Assembly (NCBI RefSeq): GCF_014647795.1
Contig: NZ_BMPW01000001.1
Location: 682,001-746,000, forward strand
From: Actinoplanes campanulatus
GTDB lineage: Bacteria > Actinomycetota > Actinomycetes > Mycobacteriales > Micromonosporaceae
Reading direction: 5' to 3'
DNA length: 64,000 nt
Made by a program: the position numbers and the translations under genes. Position 1 is the stretch's first letter, and the number at the start of each line of letters is the position of its first letter. Positions 1-8,749 of this stretch are shown here, piece by piece. Under the pieces are notes generated by a model that did not search any database, was not told the DNA's origin, and saw only the letters and a list, made by a program, of their open reading frames with translations.

Positions 1-375
1 CAGCACGTCCACGGCGAGCGGCAGATCAGCGTCGAGCACCCGCGCGTAGTAGCAGGTGTACTCCTTCGTGGTGAAGGCGTTCGTCTCGCCGCCGACCGCC
101 TCGATCTGCGAGGAGATCTCCAGGGCGGTGCGCTTGTGGGTGCCCTTGAAGAGCAGGTGCTCCAGGAAGTGCGAGGCGCCGTGCAGGGTGGGCGTCTCGT
201 CGCGGGACCCGATCCCGACCCAGATGCCGAGCGCGGTGCTGCGGGTGGTCGGGATCGCCTCGGTGATGATGCGCAGGCCACTGGGCAGAACGGTCTTCTT
301 GACGCCGTCCTGCAGGGTGCGGGTAGAGACGCGGGCCGGCCTAGTGGCCGGCCCGTGTCCGTCGTTCGCTGTCAC
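1..375 (-). CDS. M16 family zinc peptidase (insulinase/processing-peptidase type), N-terminal part
   Basis: The gene is cut by the window edge; only the first 125 codons are present. The visible protein carries the inverted zinc motif HFLEH at about residue 69, followed by LLFKGT and a GGETNAFTTKEYTCYY stretch typical of M16 metallopeptidases. The start is GTG at 375-373, directly after the TAA of pnp with no gap, so it is translated from the pnp message. A pnp-M16 pair is a common order in actinobacteria. Members of the family degrade peptides or process precursors; the substrate here is unknown. The distal glutamate ligand and the C-terminal half lie outside the window. Confidence 0.9.
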   Translation of the reverse strand, partial: MTANDGHGPATRPARVSTRTLQDGVKKTVLPSGLRIITEAIPTTRSTALGIWVGIGSRDETPTLHGASHFLEHLLFKGTHKRTALEISSQIEAVGGETNAFTTKEYTCYYARVLDADLPLAVDVL

Positions 376-2709
376 TTAGTCGCGGCGCTCGCCGCGGTCG
401 CCGGACGGGCGCGAACGGCGACGGCGGGGCTCGCCGCCACCCTCGCCGCGGGGCGCGCGGTCCTCACGCGGCGCCCGCTCGGGGCGGCCACCCTCGGAAC
501 CCTCGGCGGCCGCCGGGGCCTCCTCGCCCTCCGGGCGCACCTTGTCCAGGTAGATCTTGCCGCGGGCGTCGATGTCCGCGATGGACACCTCGACCTTGTC
601 GCCGACGTTGAGGAAGTCCTCGACCTTCTCGACGCGCTTGCCGTCGCCCACCTTGGAGATGTGCAGCAGGCCGTCACGGCCGGGCAGCAGCGAGATGAAC
701 GCGCCGAACGCGGCCGTCTTCACCACGGTGCCGAGGAACTTGTCGCCCACCTTCGGCAGGGTCGGGTTGGCGATCGCGTTGATCCGCTCGACCGCGGCCT
801 CGGCGGCCGGGCCGTTGGTCGCGCCGACGTAGATGGTGCCGTCGTCCTCGATGGAGATGTCGGCGCCGGTCTCGTCCTGGATCGCGTTGATGGTCTGGCC
901 CTTGGGGCCGATCACCATGCCGATCTTGTCGACCGGGATCTTCACGGTGGTGACCCGCGGGGCGTGCTCGCTCATCGCGGCCGGGCCCTCGATCGCGGCG
1001 GTCATCACCGCGAGGATCGTGGCGCGGGCCTCGTGCGCCTGCTGCAGAGCGCCGGCCAGCACGTCCGACGGGATGCCGTCGAGCTTGGTGTCCAGCTGCA
1101 GGGCGGTGACGAACTCGGCCGTGCCGGCGACCTTGAAGTCCATGTCGCCGAACGCGTCCTCGGCGCCCAGGATGTCGGTCAGCGCGACGTACTCGGTCTT
1201 GCCGTCGACCTCGTCCGAGATCAGGCCCATGGCGATGCCGGCGACCGGGGCCTTCAGCGGCACACCCGCGCTGAGCAGGGCCAGCGTCGAGGCGCAGACC
1301 GAGCCCATCGAGGTGGAGCCGTTGGAGCCGAGGGCCTCGGAGACCTGACGGATCGCGTACGGGAACTCCTCGCGCGACGGCAGCACCGGCACGAGGGCCC
1401 GCTCGGCCAGCGCGCCGTGACCGATCTCGCGGCGCTTCGGCGAGCCCACCCGGCCGGTCTCACCGGTCGAGTACGGCGGGAAGTTGTAGTTGTGCATGTA
1501 GCGCTTGGTCTTCTCGGGAGCGAGAGTGTCCAGCGACTGCTCCAGGCGCAGCATGTTCAGCGTGGTGACGCCCAGGATCTGGGTCTCGCCGCGCTCGAAC
1601 AGCGCCGAGCCGTGCACGCGGGGCAGCACGCCCGTGAGAGCGGTCAGCGGGCGGATGTCACGCGGGCCACGGCCGTCGATGCGGACCTGCTCGCGCAGCA
1701 CGCGCTGGCGCACCTCGGACTTGGTGACCGAGCGGAACGCCGCGCTGATCTCCTTCTCCCGGCCCTCGAACCGCTCGTCGAGCAGCTCGTGCGCCTTCGC
1801 CTTGACCAGGTCGAGGGACTCCTCGCGCTCCTGCTTGCCGGCAATCTTCAGCGCCTCGGCGACCTCGGTGCGAACCGCGTCGGAGACGGCCGAGTACACG
1901 TCGTCCTGGTAGTCCAGGAAGACCGGGAACTCGGCGACCGGCTTCGCGGCGATCTCGGCCAGCTCGCTCTGCGCGCGGCACAGCTCGCGGATGGCCGGCT
2001 TGGCGGCCTCCAGGCCGCTCGCCACGATCTCCTCGGTCGGCGCGGTGGCGCCGGCCGAGATCAGCTTGATCGCGTGCGGGGTGGCCTCGGCCTCGACCAT
2101 CATGATCGCGACGTCGCCCTCGGTGGTGACGCGACCGGCCACGACCATGTCGAACGTGGCGCGCTCGAGCTCCTCGAGGGTCGGGAAGGCGACCCACTGG
2201 CCCTCGACGTGGGCGACCCGGGTCGAGCCGACCGGGCCGCTGAACGGCAGGCCGGAGAGCTTGGTCGACATCGACGCCGCGTTCATGGCGACGACGTCGT
2301 ACGGGTGGGCCGGGTCCAGCGCGAGGACGGTCTCGACGACCTGGACCTCGTTGCGCAGGCCCTTGGTGAAGGACGGGCGCAGCGGCCGGTCGATCAGGCG
2401 GCAGGTGAGGATGGCGTCCTCGGACGGGCGGCCCTCACGACGGAAGAACGAGCCGGGGATGCGGCCCGCGGCGTACATCCGCTCCTCGACGTCGACGGTC
2501 AGCGGGAAGAAGTCGAAGTGCTCCTTCGGCTGCTTGCTGGCGGTGGTCGCGGAGAGGACGGTGGTGTCGCCCAGCTGGACGATCACCGAGCCGGCGGCCT
2601 GCTGTGCGAGGCGGCCGACCCGGAACACGATCTCGCGGGTGCCGAACGATCCGTTGTCGATGACGGCGGTGCGGGATTCGTTGCCGAGAGCGTTGTTCTG
2701 CTCGGTCAT
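376..2709 (-). CDS. pnp: Polyribonucleotide nucleotidyltransferase (PNPase)
   Basis: This is a phosphorolytic 3'-5' exoribonuclease that can also add tails, and a trimeric partner of RNA decay. In Streptomyces the orthologue was first studied as guanosine pentaphosphate synthetase. The 777 residues hold two RNase PH folds (about 15-150 and 340-550) separated by a helical domain. A KH domain follows (about 585-645, with IGPKGQT), then an S1 domain (about 655-725, with [17 protein letters not shown]). The last 50 residues are an Arg/Glu/Gly-rich tail often seen in actinobacteria. The ATG follows a GAAGGAG ribosome site. It lies downstream of rpsO, as in most bacteria. Confidence 0.98.
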   Translation of the reverse strand: MTEQNNALGNESRTAVIDNGSFGTREIVFRVGRLAQQAAGSVIVQLGDTTVLSATTASKQPKEHFDFFPLTVDVEERMYAAGRIPGSFFRREGRPSEDAILTCRLIDRPLRPSFTKGLRNEVQVVETVLALDPAHPYDVVAMNAASMSTKLSGLPFSGPVGSTRVAHVEGQWVAFPTLEELERATFDMVVAGRVTTEGDVAIMMVEAEATPHAIKLISAGATAPTEEIVASGLEAAKPAIRELCRAQSELAEIAAKPVAEFPVFLDYQDDVYSAVSDAVRTEVAEALKIAGKQEREESLDLVKAKAHELLDERFEGREKEISAAFRSVTKSEVRQRVLREQVRIDGRGPRDIRPLTALTGVLPRVHGSALFERGETQILGVTTLNMLRLEQSLDTLAPEKTKRYMHNYNFPPYSTGETGRVGSPKRREIGHGALAERALVPVLPSREEFPYAIRQVSEALGSNGSTSMGSVCASTLALLSAGVPLKAPVAGIAMGLISDEVDGKTEYVALTDILGAEDAFGDMDFKVAGTAEFVTALQLDTKLDGIPSDVLAGALQQAHEARATILAVMTAAIEGPAAMSEHAPRVTTVKIPVDKIGMVIGPKGQTINAIQDETGADISIEDDGTIYVGATNGPAAEAAVERINAIANPTLPKVGDKFLGTVVKTAAFGAFISLLPGRDGLLHISKVGDGKRVEKVEDFLNVGDKVEVSIADIDARGKIYLDKVRPEGEEAPAAAEGSEGGRPERAPREDRAPRGEGGGEPRRRRSRPSGDRGERRD

Positions 2710-2878
2710 GAAGAGTGGTACTCCTTCGTCTAGGACCCGGCGGTCAACAGCGCGTTTCAGTCGAGCCGGTCTTCGATCGAAGTGCCCAGGATGAGTGGTA
2801 GTCAGCTCAGTGGCCTGGGAACCACTACCGAGGACCGGTGCTGACGGAGTGATCCGCGCGGGTCCGTGGGGTGGAAAT

Positions 2879-2910
2879 CCGAGGGAGCGACCAGCCGGCC
2901 GCTCCCTCGG
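2879..2910 (-). terminator. Hairpin directly after rpsO
   Basis: A perfect 11-bp stem (CCGAGGGAGCG paired with CGCTCCCTCGG) with a 10-nt loop begins six bases after the rpsO stop. There is no U-run, as is usual in this GC-rich group. It may attenuate read-through into pnp or act as a processing site, since rpsO-pnp messages are commonly cut between the two genes. Confidence 0.7.
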
Positions 2911-2916
2911 GTCAAG

Positions 2917-3186
2917 CTATCGGCGCAGGCCGAGACGCTCGATGAGCGTCCGGTAGCGGGCGATGTCCTTCTTCTGAACGTAGTTCAGCAGGCGGCGGCG
3001 CTGGCCGACCAGGAGCAGCAGACCACGACGGCTGTGGTGGTCGTGCTTGTGCGCCTTGAGGTGCTCGGTCAGGTCGGCGATCCGCTTGGTCAGCATGGCG
3101 ACCTGAACCTCGGGCGAACCGGTGTCGCCCTCCTTGGTCGCGTACTCACCCATGATCTTGTTCTTGGTCTCTTGATCGAGCGCCAT
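2917..3186 (-). CDS. rpsO: 30S ribosomal protein S15
   Basis: The product binds the central domain of 16S rRNA early in small-subunit assembly. It has 89 residues, the usual length. The sequence begins [20 protein letters not shown] and carries the S15 signature region [24 protein letters not shown]. The ATG follows GGAG four bases upstream. It sits between ribF and pnp, the standard position. S15 often represses its own translation through its leader, but no specific leader fold could be assigned here. Confidence 0.98.
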   Translation of the reverse strand: MALDQETKNKIMGEYATKEGDTGSPEVQVAMLTKRIADLTEHLKAHKHDHHSRRGLLLLVGQRRRLLNYVQKKDIARYRTLIERLGLRR

Positions 3187-3300
3187 GTTCTCCGAACTTC
3201 TGTGTTGCCGATTTCACGGTTACCCCGCGACCCGCGGCGTCGGGCAGGCAGGCGGGACCGGTGTCGGATATTCCAACGACGTTTCAACCCTACCAGGGGG

Positions 3301-4233
3301 TCAACTCAACAACGTTCGGGTCTCTTCGACATCGGCCCGGATCTGCGCGATCAACGGCTCGATCCCGTCGTATTTCCGCTGCTCACGAAGGTGCGCCACG
3401 AAATCGAGGCTCACCCGCTCGCCGTACAGATCACCCTCGAAATCGAGAACGTACGCCTCCACGCGGCGCTCCCGCCCGGAGAACGTGGGATTGGTGCCGA
3501 TCGAAACGCTGGCCGGCCGCCGGACCCCGGGCTCGCCCCCGCGGGTGAGCCAGGCCGCGTAGATGCCGTCGGCGGGAACCGCGGCGTACCGGTGGGCCAT
3601 CAGGTTGGCGGTCGGGAAGCCCAGCTCGCGCCCGCGCTGGTCGCCGCGGACCACCACGCCGGCCAGGCGGTGCGGCCGGCCGAGCGCGGCCGCCGCGGCC
3701 CGCACGTCGCCGGCGTCGACACAACTGCGGATGTACGTCGAGGAGAACACCAGCCCGTCCTCGGAGACCAGTGGCGCGTCCTCCACGGTGAACCCGAACG
3801 TGCGGCCCAGCGACTCGAGCAGTGCCGCGTCCCCGGCGGCCCGGTGCCCGAACCGGAAGTTGTCGCCGACCACCACGCCCGCGGTGTGCAGCGTCTCGAC
3901 CAGCACGTCGTGCACGAACTCGTTCGGCGAGAGTTGGGAGAAGGCCGGGGTGAACGGCACCACGCAGAGCGCGTCGACGCCGAGCGCCTCGATCAGCTCC
4001 GCCTTGCGGACCGGCTCGGTGAGCACGGCCGGGTGCGACCCGGGGCGCACCACCTCGGCCGGGTGCGGGTCGAAGGTCATCACCACCGACTGGAGCCCGG
4101 CGTCGCGGGCCCGCTTCACGGCGTGCCCGATGATCGCCTGATGGCCGCGGTGCACCCCGTCGAAGACCCCGATCGTCACGATCGAACGGCCCCACCCGGA
4201 GGGAACCGCCTCCAACCCCCGCCATCGCTGCAT
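3301..4233 (-). CDS. ribF: Bifunctional riboflavin kinase/FAD synthetase
   Basis: This enzyme converts riboflavin to FMN and then FAD. The 310-residue product has an N-terminal nucleotidyltransferase domain with TIGVFDGVHRGHQ near residue 20. The C-terminal riboflavin kinase domain carries GRELGFPTAN. The open frame extends further upstream, but the ATG at 4233 fits the family length and keeps the divergent gene at 4310 clear. It is the first gene of a ribF-rpsO-pnp run. In related genomes truB normally lies just upstream, but here a plus-strand two-component pair separates them. Confidence 0.96.
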   Translation of the reverse strand: MQRWRGLEAVPSGWGRSIVTIGVFDGVHRGHQAIIGHAVKRARDAGLQSVVMTFDPHPAEVVRPGSHPAVLTEPVRKAELIEALGVDALCVVPFTPAFSQLSPNEFVHDVLVETLHTAGVVVGDNFRFGHRAAGDAALLESLGRTFGFTVEDAPLVSEDGLVFSSTYIRSCVDAGDVRAAAAALGRPHRLAGVVVRGDQRGRELGFPTANLMAHRYAAVPADGIYAAWLTRGGEPGVRRPASVSIGTNPTFSGRERRVEAYVLDFEGDLYGERVSLDFVAHLREQRKYDGIEPLIAQIRADVEETRTLLS

Positions 4234-4309
4234 GGCCCTAGCGTATCGATCGTTCAGCAGTCCGGTGTGGCCCCTCCTCCCCGCCCGGATCGGTACGATA
4301 AATCGTGAA

Positions 4310-6952
4310 ATGAGCTTCGAGTGGACCCGCGCCGTCCTCCTCGCCGCGGAGATCACCTTCGCGGTGCTGTTCCTCCGCGCGCTACTCGCCTGGAGGCGCC
4401 GCCGCGACCCGCTGCAACGTGACGTGGCCCTGGTCTTCGCCCCGTTCACGGTGGCGCTCTGCGTGGACCTGCTGCGCCTCCTGCTCGGGCCCATGCCCTC
4501 CGCGGTGAACGTGCTCAACTCCGCGGTGGTGCTGTCCCAGCCGTACCTCACGTTGCGCCTGGCCGGGCGGCTGCGCTCGATCCCCCGGGCGCTGACCGCC
4601 GTGGTGCTGCTGGGCTATGTCGTGGTCCTCGGCCTGGTCGCGGTCCTGCCCCGCCCGCTGCCGCCGGGTGCCCGGACCGTGTACGTCCTCTACTTCCTCG
4701 GGGTGGAGATGGTCGCCGCCGGGCTGCTCTACGGTGAGGCGCGTAACCGTACCGGGGCGAACCGGGCACGGCTGATGATCGCGGCCGGCGCCACCCTCGC
4801 CTTCGGCCTGGTGATCGTGCTGCGGGTGGGTTTCGGCCCTTCGCCGGTGCGGGCGTTCAGCGTGGTGCTGGCGCTGGGCAGCGCGTTCGGCTACCTCATC
4901 GCCTTCCAGCCGCCCCGCCGGCTGCGGCGGCACTTCGCGGCGCTCGCCGCCCAATCGGTCACCGAGCGGCTGCTGCGGGCGCCGGCCGACTCGCCGGAGC
5001 AGGTGTGGCAGACCTACGCCGAGATCATGCGGGTGCAGACCGGCGCCGACGCGGTGGCGGTCCTGCTGCACGCGGCGGACGGGACGTACCACCGGATCGC
5101 CTACGCCGGTCCCGGCCTGCCCGCCGCCGGGCCGCCGATCGACGGCACGCTGACCCGCCGCCACGTCCCGGTACGGGTCCGCGACCAAACCCCCGCGCTG
5201 GTCGACCACTTCGGCGCCGAACTGGCCGACGACTACGTCCGGGTGCTGCCGATGCGGGTGCCACCGGACGTCGAGGGCGCGGTCCTGCTGTTCAACCGGC
5301 ACCGCAACCTGTTCAGCGAGGACGACCTCGGACTGCTGGCCGACCTGGGCGGACAGGCCGGGGTGCTGGCCGAGCGACAGGCGATCACCGCCGAGCTGAG
5401 CGCCTCGGTGGCCGCGCTCACCCGGGCCGGCCAGGCCAAGAGCGACTTCCTGGCGAACATGAGCCACGAGCTGCGTACCCCGCTCAACGCGATCATCGGG
5501 TTCAGCGACCTGATGCGGATGGAGGAGCCGGACGGCGACCGCCGCCGGGTTCCCGCCGACTGGGTGGATCACGTCCACGGCAGCGGCCGCCACCTGCTCG
5601 GCCTGATCAACGACATCCTCGACCTCAGCAAGGTGGAGGCCGGCCGGCTGGAGTTGCGGCTCACCCCGGTCCGGGCCGACACCGCCATCGAGGACCTGCT
5701 CACCGCGCTGACCCCGCTCTTCACCGGCAAACGGCTCACGGTCCGCACCGAGCTGGCGCCGGTCACCGCGTACGCCGACCGGCTGCGGTTCCGCCAGATC
5801 GTCGAGAACCTGCTGTCCAACGCGGTGAAGTTCACACCCGAGGAGGGCACGATCACGGTGACCGCGGGGCCGGCTGGCAACCGGGTGCGGGTGACCGTGG
5901 CCGATACCGGGGTCGGCATCGCCACCGCGGACCTGGAACGCGTCTTCGAGGAGTTCCAGCAGGCCGGCGACCCGAACCAGCGGCACTCCGGCACCGGCCT
6001 GGGACTGGCCCTGACCCGTCGGCTGGTCGCCGCCCACCACGGTGAGATCCTCCTCACCTCGGAGCCGGGCGTGGGCAGCGAGTTCGCCGTGGTCCTGCCC
6101 GCCGCGCCGGTGGCCACCTCCTCGGCGGGCGCCGGCACCGGGCCGTACGTGCTGTTGATCGAGGACGACCCGCAGTCCGCCGAGCTGATGCGCACCCAGC
6201 TCGGCAACGCCGGCTACCGGGTCGAGGTGGCCGGCACCGGCGAGAGCGGCCTGGCGCTGGCCCGCGAGCACCGGCCGGACGCCGTGGTGCTGGACGTCAC
6301 CCTGCCCGGCATCGACGGCTGGGAGGTGATCCGCCGGCTCAAGGCGGACGCACGGCTCAACGCGATCCCGGTGTTCTTCGCCAGCATCCTGGACGAGGCG
6401 CCGGCCGGGCTCGCGCTCGGCGCGCACGACTACTTCGTCAAGCCGGTCGACCAGCCGGCCCTGCTCAGCGCCCTGGCGAACGCCATCGCGGCCCGCCCGG
6501 TGCCGCGCGTGCTGGTGGTCGACCACGACGACACGGTCCGGCAGGCGATCGAGGACGGCCTGCGCGCCGGCGGCGCCGACGTGGTCGCCTGCGCGGACGG
6601 GCGGGACGGGCTGGCCCGCAGCCGCAGTGAGAACTTCGACCTCATCGTCTGCGACATGCAGTCGCCGGAGGAGGACGGTTTCAGCCTGCTCGCCGCCATC
6701 GAGCGGGACCCGTCCGGCCGGCACACCCCGGTACTCGGTCTGAGCGCCGCCGCGCTGGCATCCGGCGACACCACCCCGCTGATCGCCACGGCGATGGCCG
6801 GAAACGCGGTCGCCGAGGCGATGACCGGCAACGGCTGGGACGGCCTGCCCCCACTGGTGCACGCCCCTCCCCCGGCCGTCCGCCGGCACTTCCAAGGCCA
6901 CGTCGCGATCAAGCTGCGCGGCGCCGTCCCACCACCCGGCTCCCAACCGTGA
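4310..6952 (+). CDS. Membrane hybrid histidine kinase with two receiver domains
   Basis: The 880-residue sensor begins with about seven hydrophobic segments (residues 8-215). A GAF-like region follows (about 225-370). The HisKA domain has its phospho-acceptor in NMSHELRTPLNAI (H386), and the HATPase has NLLSNAVKF, DTGVGI and GTGLGLAL. Two C-terminal receivers follow. The first carries VVLDVTLPG (D662) and the conserved lysine in YFVKPVD. The second has CDMQSP (D782) but lacks the usual late KP motif and may not signal normally. I chose ATG 4310 because the upstream frame overlaps ribF's start. It ends ten bases before a single-domain receiver, suggesting a phosphorelay. The input signal is unknown. 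Confidence 0.92.
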   Translation: MSFEWTRAVLLAAEITFAVLFLRALLAWRRRRDPLQRDVALVFAPFTVALCVDLLRLLLGPMPSAVNVLNSAVVLSQPYLTLRLAGRLRSIPRALTAVVLLGYVVVLGLVAVLPRPLPPGARTVYVLYFLGVEMVAAGLLYGEARNRTGANRARLMIAAGATLAFGLVIVLRVGFGPSPVRAFSVVLALGSAFGYLIAFQPPRRLRRHFAALAAQSVTERLLRAPADSPEQVWQTYAEIMRVQTGADAVAVLLHAADGTYHRIAYAGPGLPAAGPPIDGTLTRRHVPVRVRDQTPALVDHFGAELADDYVRVLPMRVPPDVEGAVLLFNRHRNLFSEDDLGLLADLGGQAGVLAERQAITAELSASVAALTRAGQAKSDFLANMSHELRTPLNAIIGFSDLMRMEEPDGDRRRVPADWVDHVHGSGRHLLGLINDILDLSKVEAGRLELRLTPVRADTAIEDLLTALTPLFTGKRLTVRTELAPVTAYADRLRFRQIVENLLSNAVKFTPEEGTITVTAGPAGNRVRVTVADTGVGIATADLERVFEEFQQAGDPNQRHSGTGLGLALTRRLVAAHHGEILLTSEPGVGSEFAVVLPAAPVATSSAGAGTGPYVLLIEDDPQSAELMRTQLGNAGYRVEVAGTGESGLALAREHRPDAVVLDVTLPGIDGWEVIRRLKADARLNAIPVFFASILDEAPAGLALGAHDYFVKPVDQPALLSALANAIAARPVPRVLVVDHDDTVRQAIEDGLRAGGADVVACADGRDGLARSRSENFDLIVCDMQSPEEDGFSLLAAIERDPSGRHTPVLGLSAAALASGDTTPLIATAMAGNAVAEAMTGNGWDGLPPLVHAPPPAVRRHFQGHVAIKLRGAVPPPGSQP

Positions 6953-6962
6953 GGAGACAGCC

Positions 6963-7352
6963 GTGAGCGCACCCCACCGCATCCTCCTGGTCGAGGACGA
7001 AGAACTGAACCGCATGCTGGTCAAAGCGGTCCTCGCCCGCGCCGCCGTCGCCGCGGTCCGCGACGCCGAACTGGTCGACGCGGAGACCCTGGCCGCCGCC
7101 CGGAGCCGTCTCGCCACCGGCGAGTTCGACCTGATCCTGCTGGACCTCAACCTGCCCGACGGCAACGGCCTCACCCTGGCCCGGGAACTCGCCGGCCACG
7201 GCGGGCCCAGACCCCGCGTGGTCGCGGTCACCGCGAGCGTCCTGCCCCAGGACCAGAAAGCCGCCCTCGACGCGGGCTGCGACGACTTCCTCGACAAGCC
7301 CTACGCCGCGGCCGACCTGGTCGCCACGGTCGCCCGCCATCTCGCTTCTTGA
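6963..7352 (+). CDS. Stand-alone response regulator receiver domain
   Basis: The 129-residue protein is a single REC domain with no output domain. It has the acidic pair E11/D12, the phospho-acceptor D61 in LLDLNLPDG, and the switch residues in VTAS followed by FLDKPY. Because it directly follows the hybrid kinase and has AGGAG ahead of its GTG start, it is probably co-translated with it. It may act as phosphate sink, shuttle or partner-binding module. No DNA-binding or enzymatic domain is present. Confidence 0.93.
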   Translation: MSAPHRILLVEDEELNRMLVKAVLARAAVAAVRDAELVDAETLAAARSRLATGEFDLILLDLNLPDGNGLTLARELAGHGGPRPRVVAVTASVLPQDQKAALDAGCDDFLDKPYAAADLVATVARHLAS

Positions 7353-7823
7353 ACCCCTTTTCCGGTACGGGCCACACCGCCCCGACCGCACCCGGCCCGC
7401 TCCGCGGCGCCACGCGAGCACCTGCCTGGTCGCGCCCGTGCCGCGCCCGCCGGGCGTAGACCGGTGGTCCGGCGGGCCCGCAGAGCTGACCCCGCTGGTC
7501 GATTACCCCACCGCACATCCGCCGCCCGCGCTTCCGGCCCGGCGGGCGCTCACGTCACGCCGCCCGCGCTGTCCGGGCTGCCGCCATGACGCGGGCAGGC
7601 GACCACAGAACCCGTTACGTGTGCGCTGGTCGGCGCAAACGAGTCGGAGGACGGACAGAGGGCTGTTTCGGGCGCCTATGAAACACCGCTCACGCCCGCC
7701 GGACCACCGATCTACGCCCGGCGGGCGCGGCAGAGGCTGGACCCGGCAGGTGCTCGCGGGAACCGGCGGAGCGGCCCGGGTGCGGTTGAGGGTGCGCACT
7801 TCCGTACCGGAGAATAGGGGTTG
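7352..7823. repeat. Long imperfect inverted repeat (two ~128-bp arms, ~214-bp centre)
   Basis: The left arm (7352-7480) matches the reverse complement of the right arm (7695-7823) along its whole length with small gaps. Both outer ends read AACCCCT, then TCCGGTACGG. The best block lies at the inner end: about 38 bp from TGCCGCGCCCGCCGGGCG onward with a single mismatch. Each inner block is itself a hairpin (GCCCGCCGG against CCGGCGGGC). The centre holds a further weak hairpin and no convincing gene. The element fills nearly all of the 487-bp gap between two convergent genes. It could be a MITE-like or REP-doublet element, or an oversized bidirectional terminator. Confidence 0.8.
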
Positions 7824-7839
7824 AGCGGGACCGGAACGC

Positions 7840-8736
7840 TCAAGCCGGCGCGAGGACGATCTCGGCCCGGGCGCGGCCCGCCCGCTCCCGGACGATGGCC
7901 AGGACCTCGCCGGACGGGTCGAAGACGGCGTAGGGCCCGTCGATGCCGGCCGCCGCGAGCGGCCCGCCGTGCCGGAGGATGCGGGTCTCCTCCTCGGTGG
8001 CGGTGCGCTGCGGGAAGGACCGGCGGGCCGCCTCGGCGAGCGGGAGGCCGATCACGTCGGGGGCGCGCTCCTCGAGTTCGGTGAGGGTGGCGGCGGCGTC
8101 CAGGGTCATGCCGCCGACGGCGGTCCGGCGCAGCGCGGTCAGGTGCCCGCCGACGCCGAGCGTGGCGCCGAGGTCACGGGCGATGGCCCGGATGTAGGTG
8201 CCGGAGGAGCAGGTCACGTCGATGTCCACGTCGATCACGTCATGCCCCTCGGGCCGCCGGATGTCGAGGACGTCGAGCCGGTGGACGGTGATCCGGCGGG
8301 CCGGGATCTCCACCGACTCGCCCTCGCGGACCCGCTTGTACGCCCGCTGCCCGTTGATCTTGATAGCGCTGACCGCGCTCGGCACCTGGTCGATCTCGCC
8401 GGTCTGGGCGGCCAGCCCGGCCCGGATCGCGTCGTCGGTGACCGCCGACGTGGAAGCCGTCCCGGTCACGTCGCCCTCGGCGTCGTCGGTGACCGTGGAC
8501 TCCCCCAGCCGGATCGTCGCGGCGTAGCTCTTCTCCGAACCGATCACATAGGTCAGCAGGCGGGTCGCCCGGTTCACCCCGATGATCAGGACACCGGTCG
8601 CCATCGGGTCCAGCGTGCCCCCGTGCCCCACCCTTCGGGTCTTCGCCAGCCGCCGGATCCGGGCGACGACGTCGTGCGACGTCATCCCGGCCGGCTTGTC
8701 CACCACGATCAGTCCGTCCGTGTTCACGCCGACCAC
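7840..8736 (-). CDS. truB: tRNA pseudouridine(55) synthase
   Basis: The enzyme isomerises U55 in the T-loop of tRNAs. The 298-residue protein has GLIVVDKPAGMTSHDVV at the N-terminus and HGGTLDPMATGVL with the catalytic aspartate at about residue 45. It also carries the RAYKRVREGE and GTYIRAIARDLG regions of the family. The start is GTG. It lies 13 bases downstream of the MATE exporter gene on the same strand and ends beside the long inverted repeat. Confidence 0.97.
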   Translation of the reverse strand: MVGVNTDGLIVVDKPAGMTSHDVVARIRRLAKTRRVGHGGTLDPMATGVLIIGVNRATRLLTYVIGSEKSYAATIRLGESTVTDDAEGDVTGTASTSAVTDDAIRAGLAAQTGEIDQVPSAVSAIKINGQRAYKRVREGESVEIPARRITVHRLDVLDIRRPEGHDVIDVDIDVTCSSGTYIRAIARDLGATLGVGGHLTALRRTAVGGMTLDAAATLTELEERAPDVIGLPLAEAARRSFPQRTATEEETRILRHGGPLAAAGIDGPYAVFDPSGEVLAIVRERAGRARAEIVLAPA

Positions 8737-8749
8737 CCTATTTCCCGGT

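Noticed and set aside
136-2733. 865-codon open frame on the plus strand opposite pnp
   Set aside because: Antisense shadow in GC-rich DNA; Asp/Arg/Leu-heavy translation and no family motifs, while the minus strand clearly encodes PNPase.
4382-7297. 971-codon minus-strand frame opposite the hybrid kinase
   Set aside because: Antisense shadow; the plus strand has complete kinase and receiver motifs.
7438-7824. Open frames inside the inverted-repeat element
   Set aside because: Basic, low-complexity translations in both directions that overlap the repeat arms; no ribosome site or coding bias.
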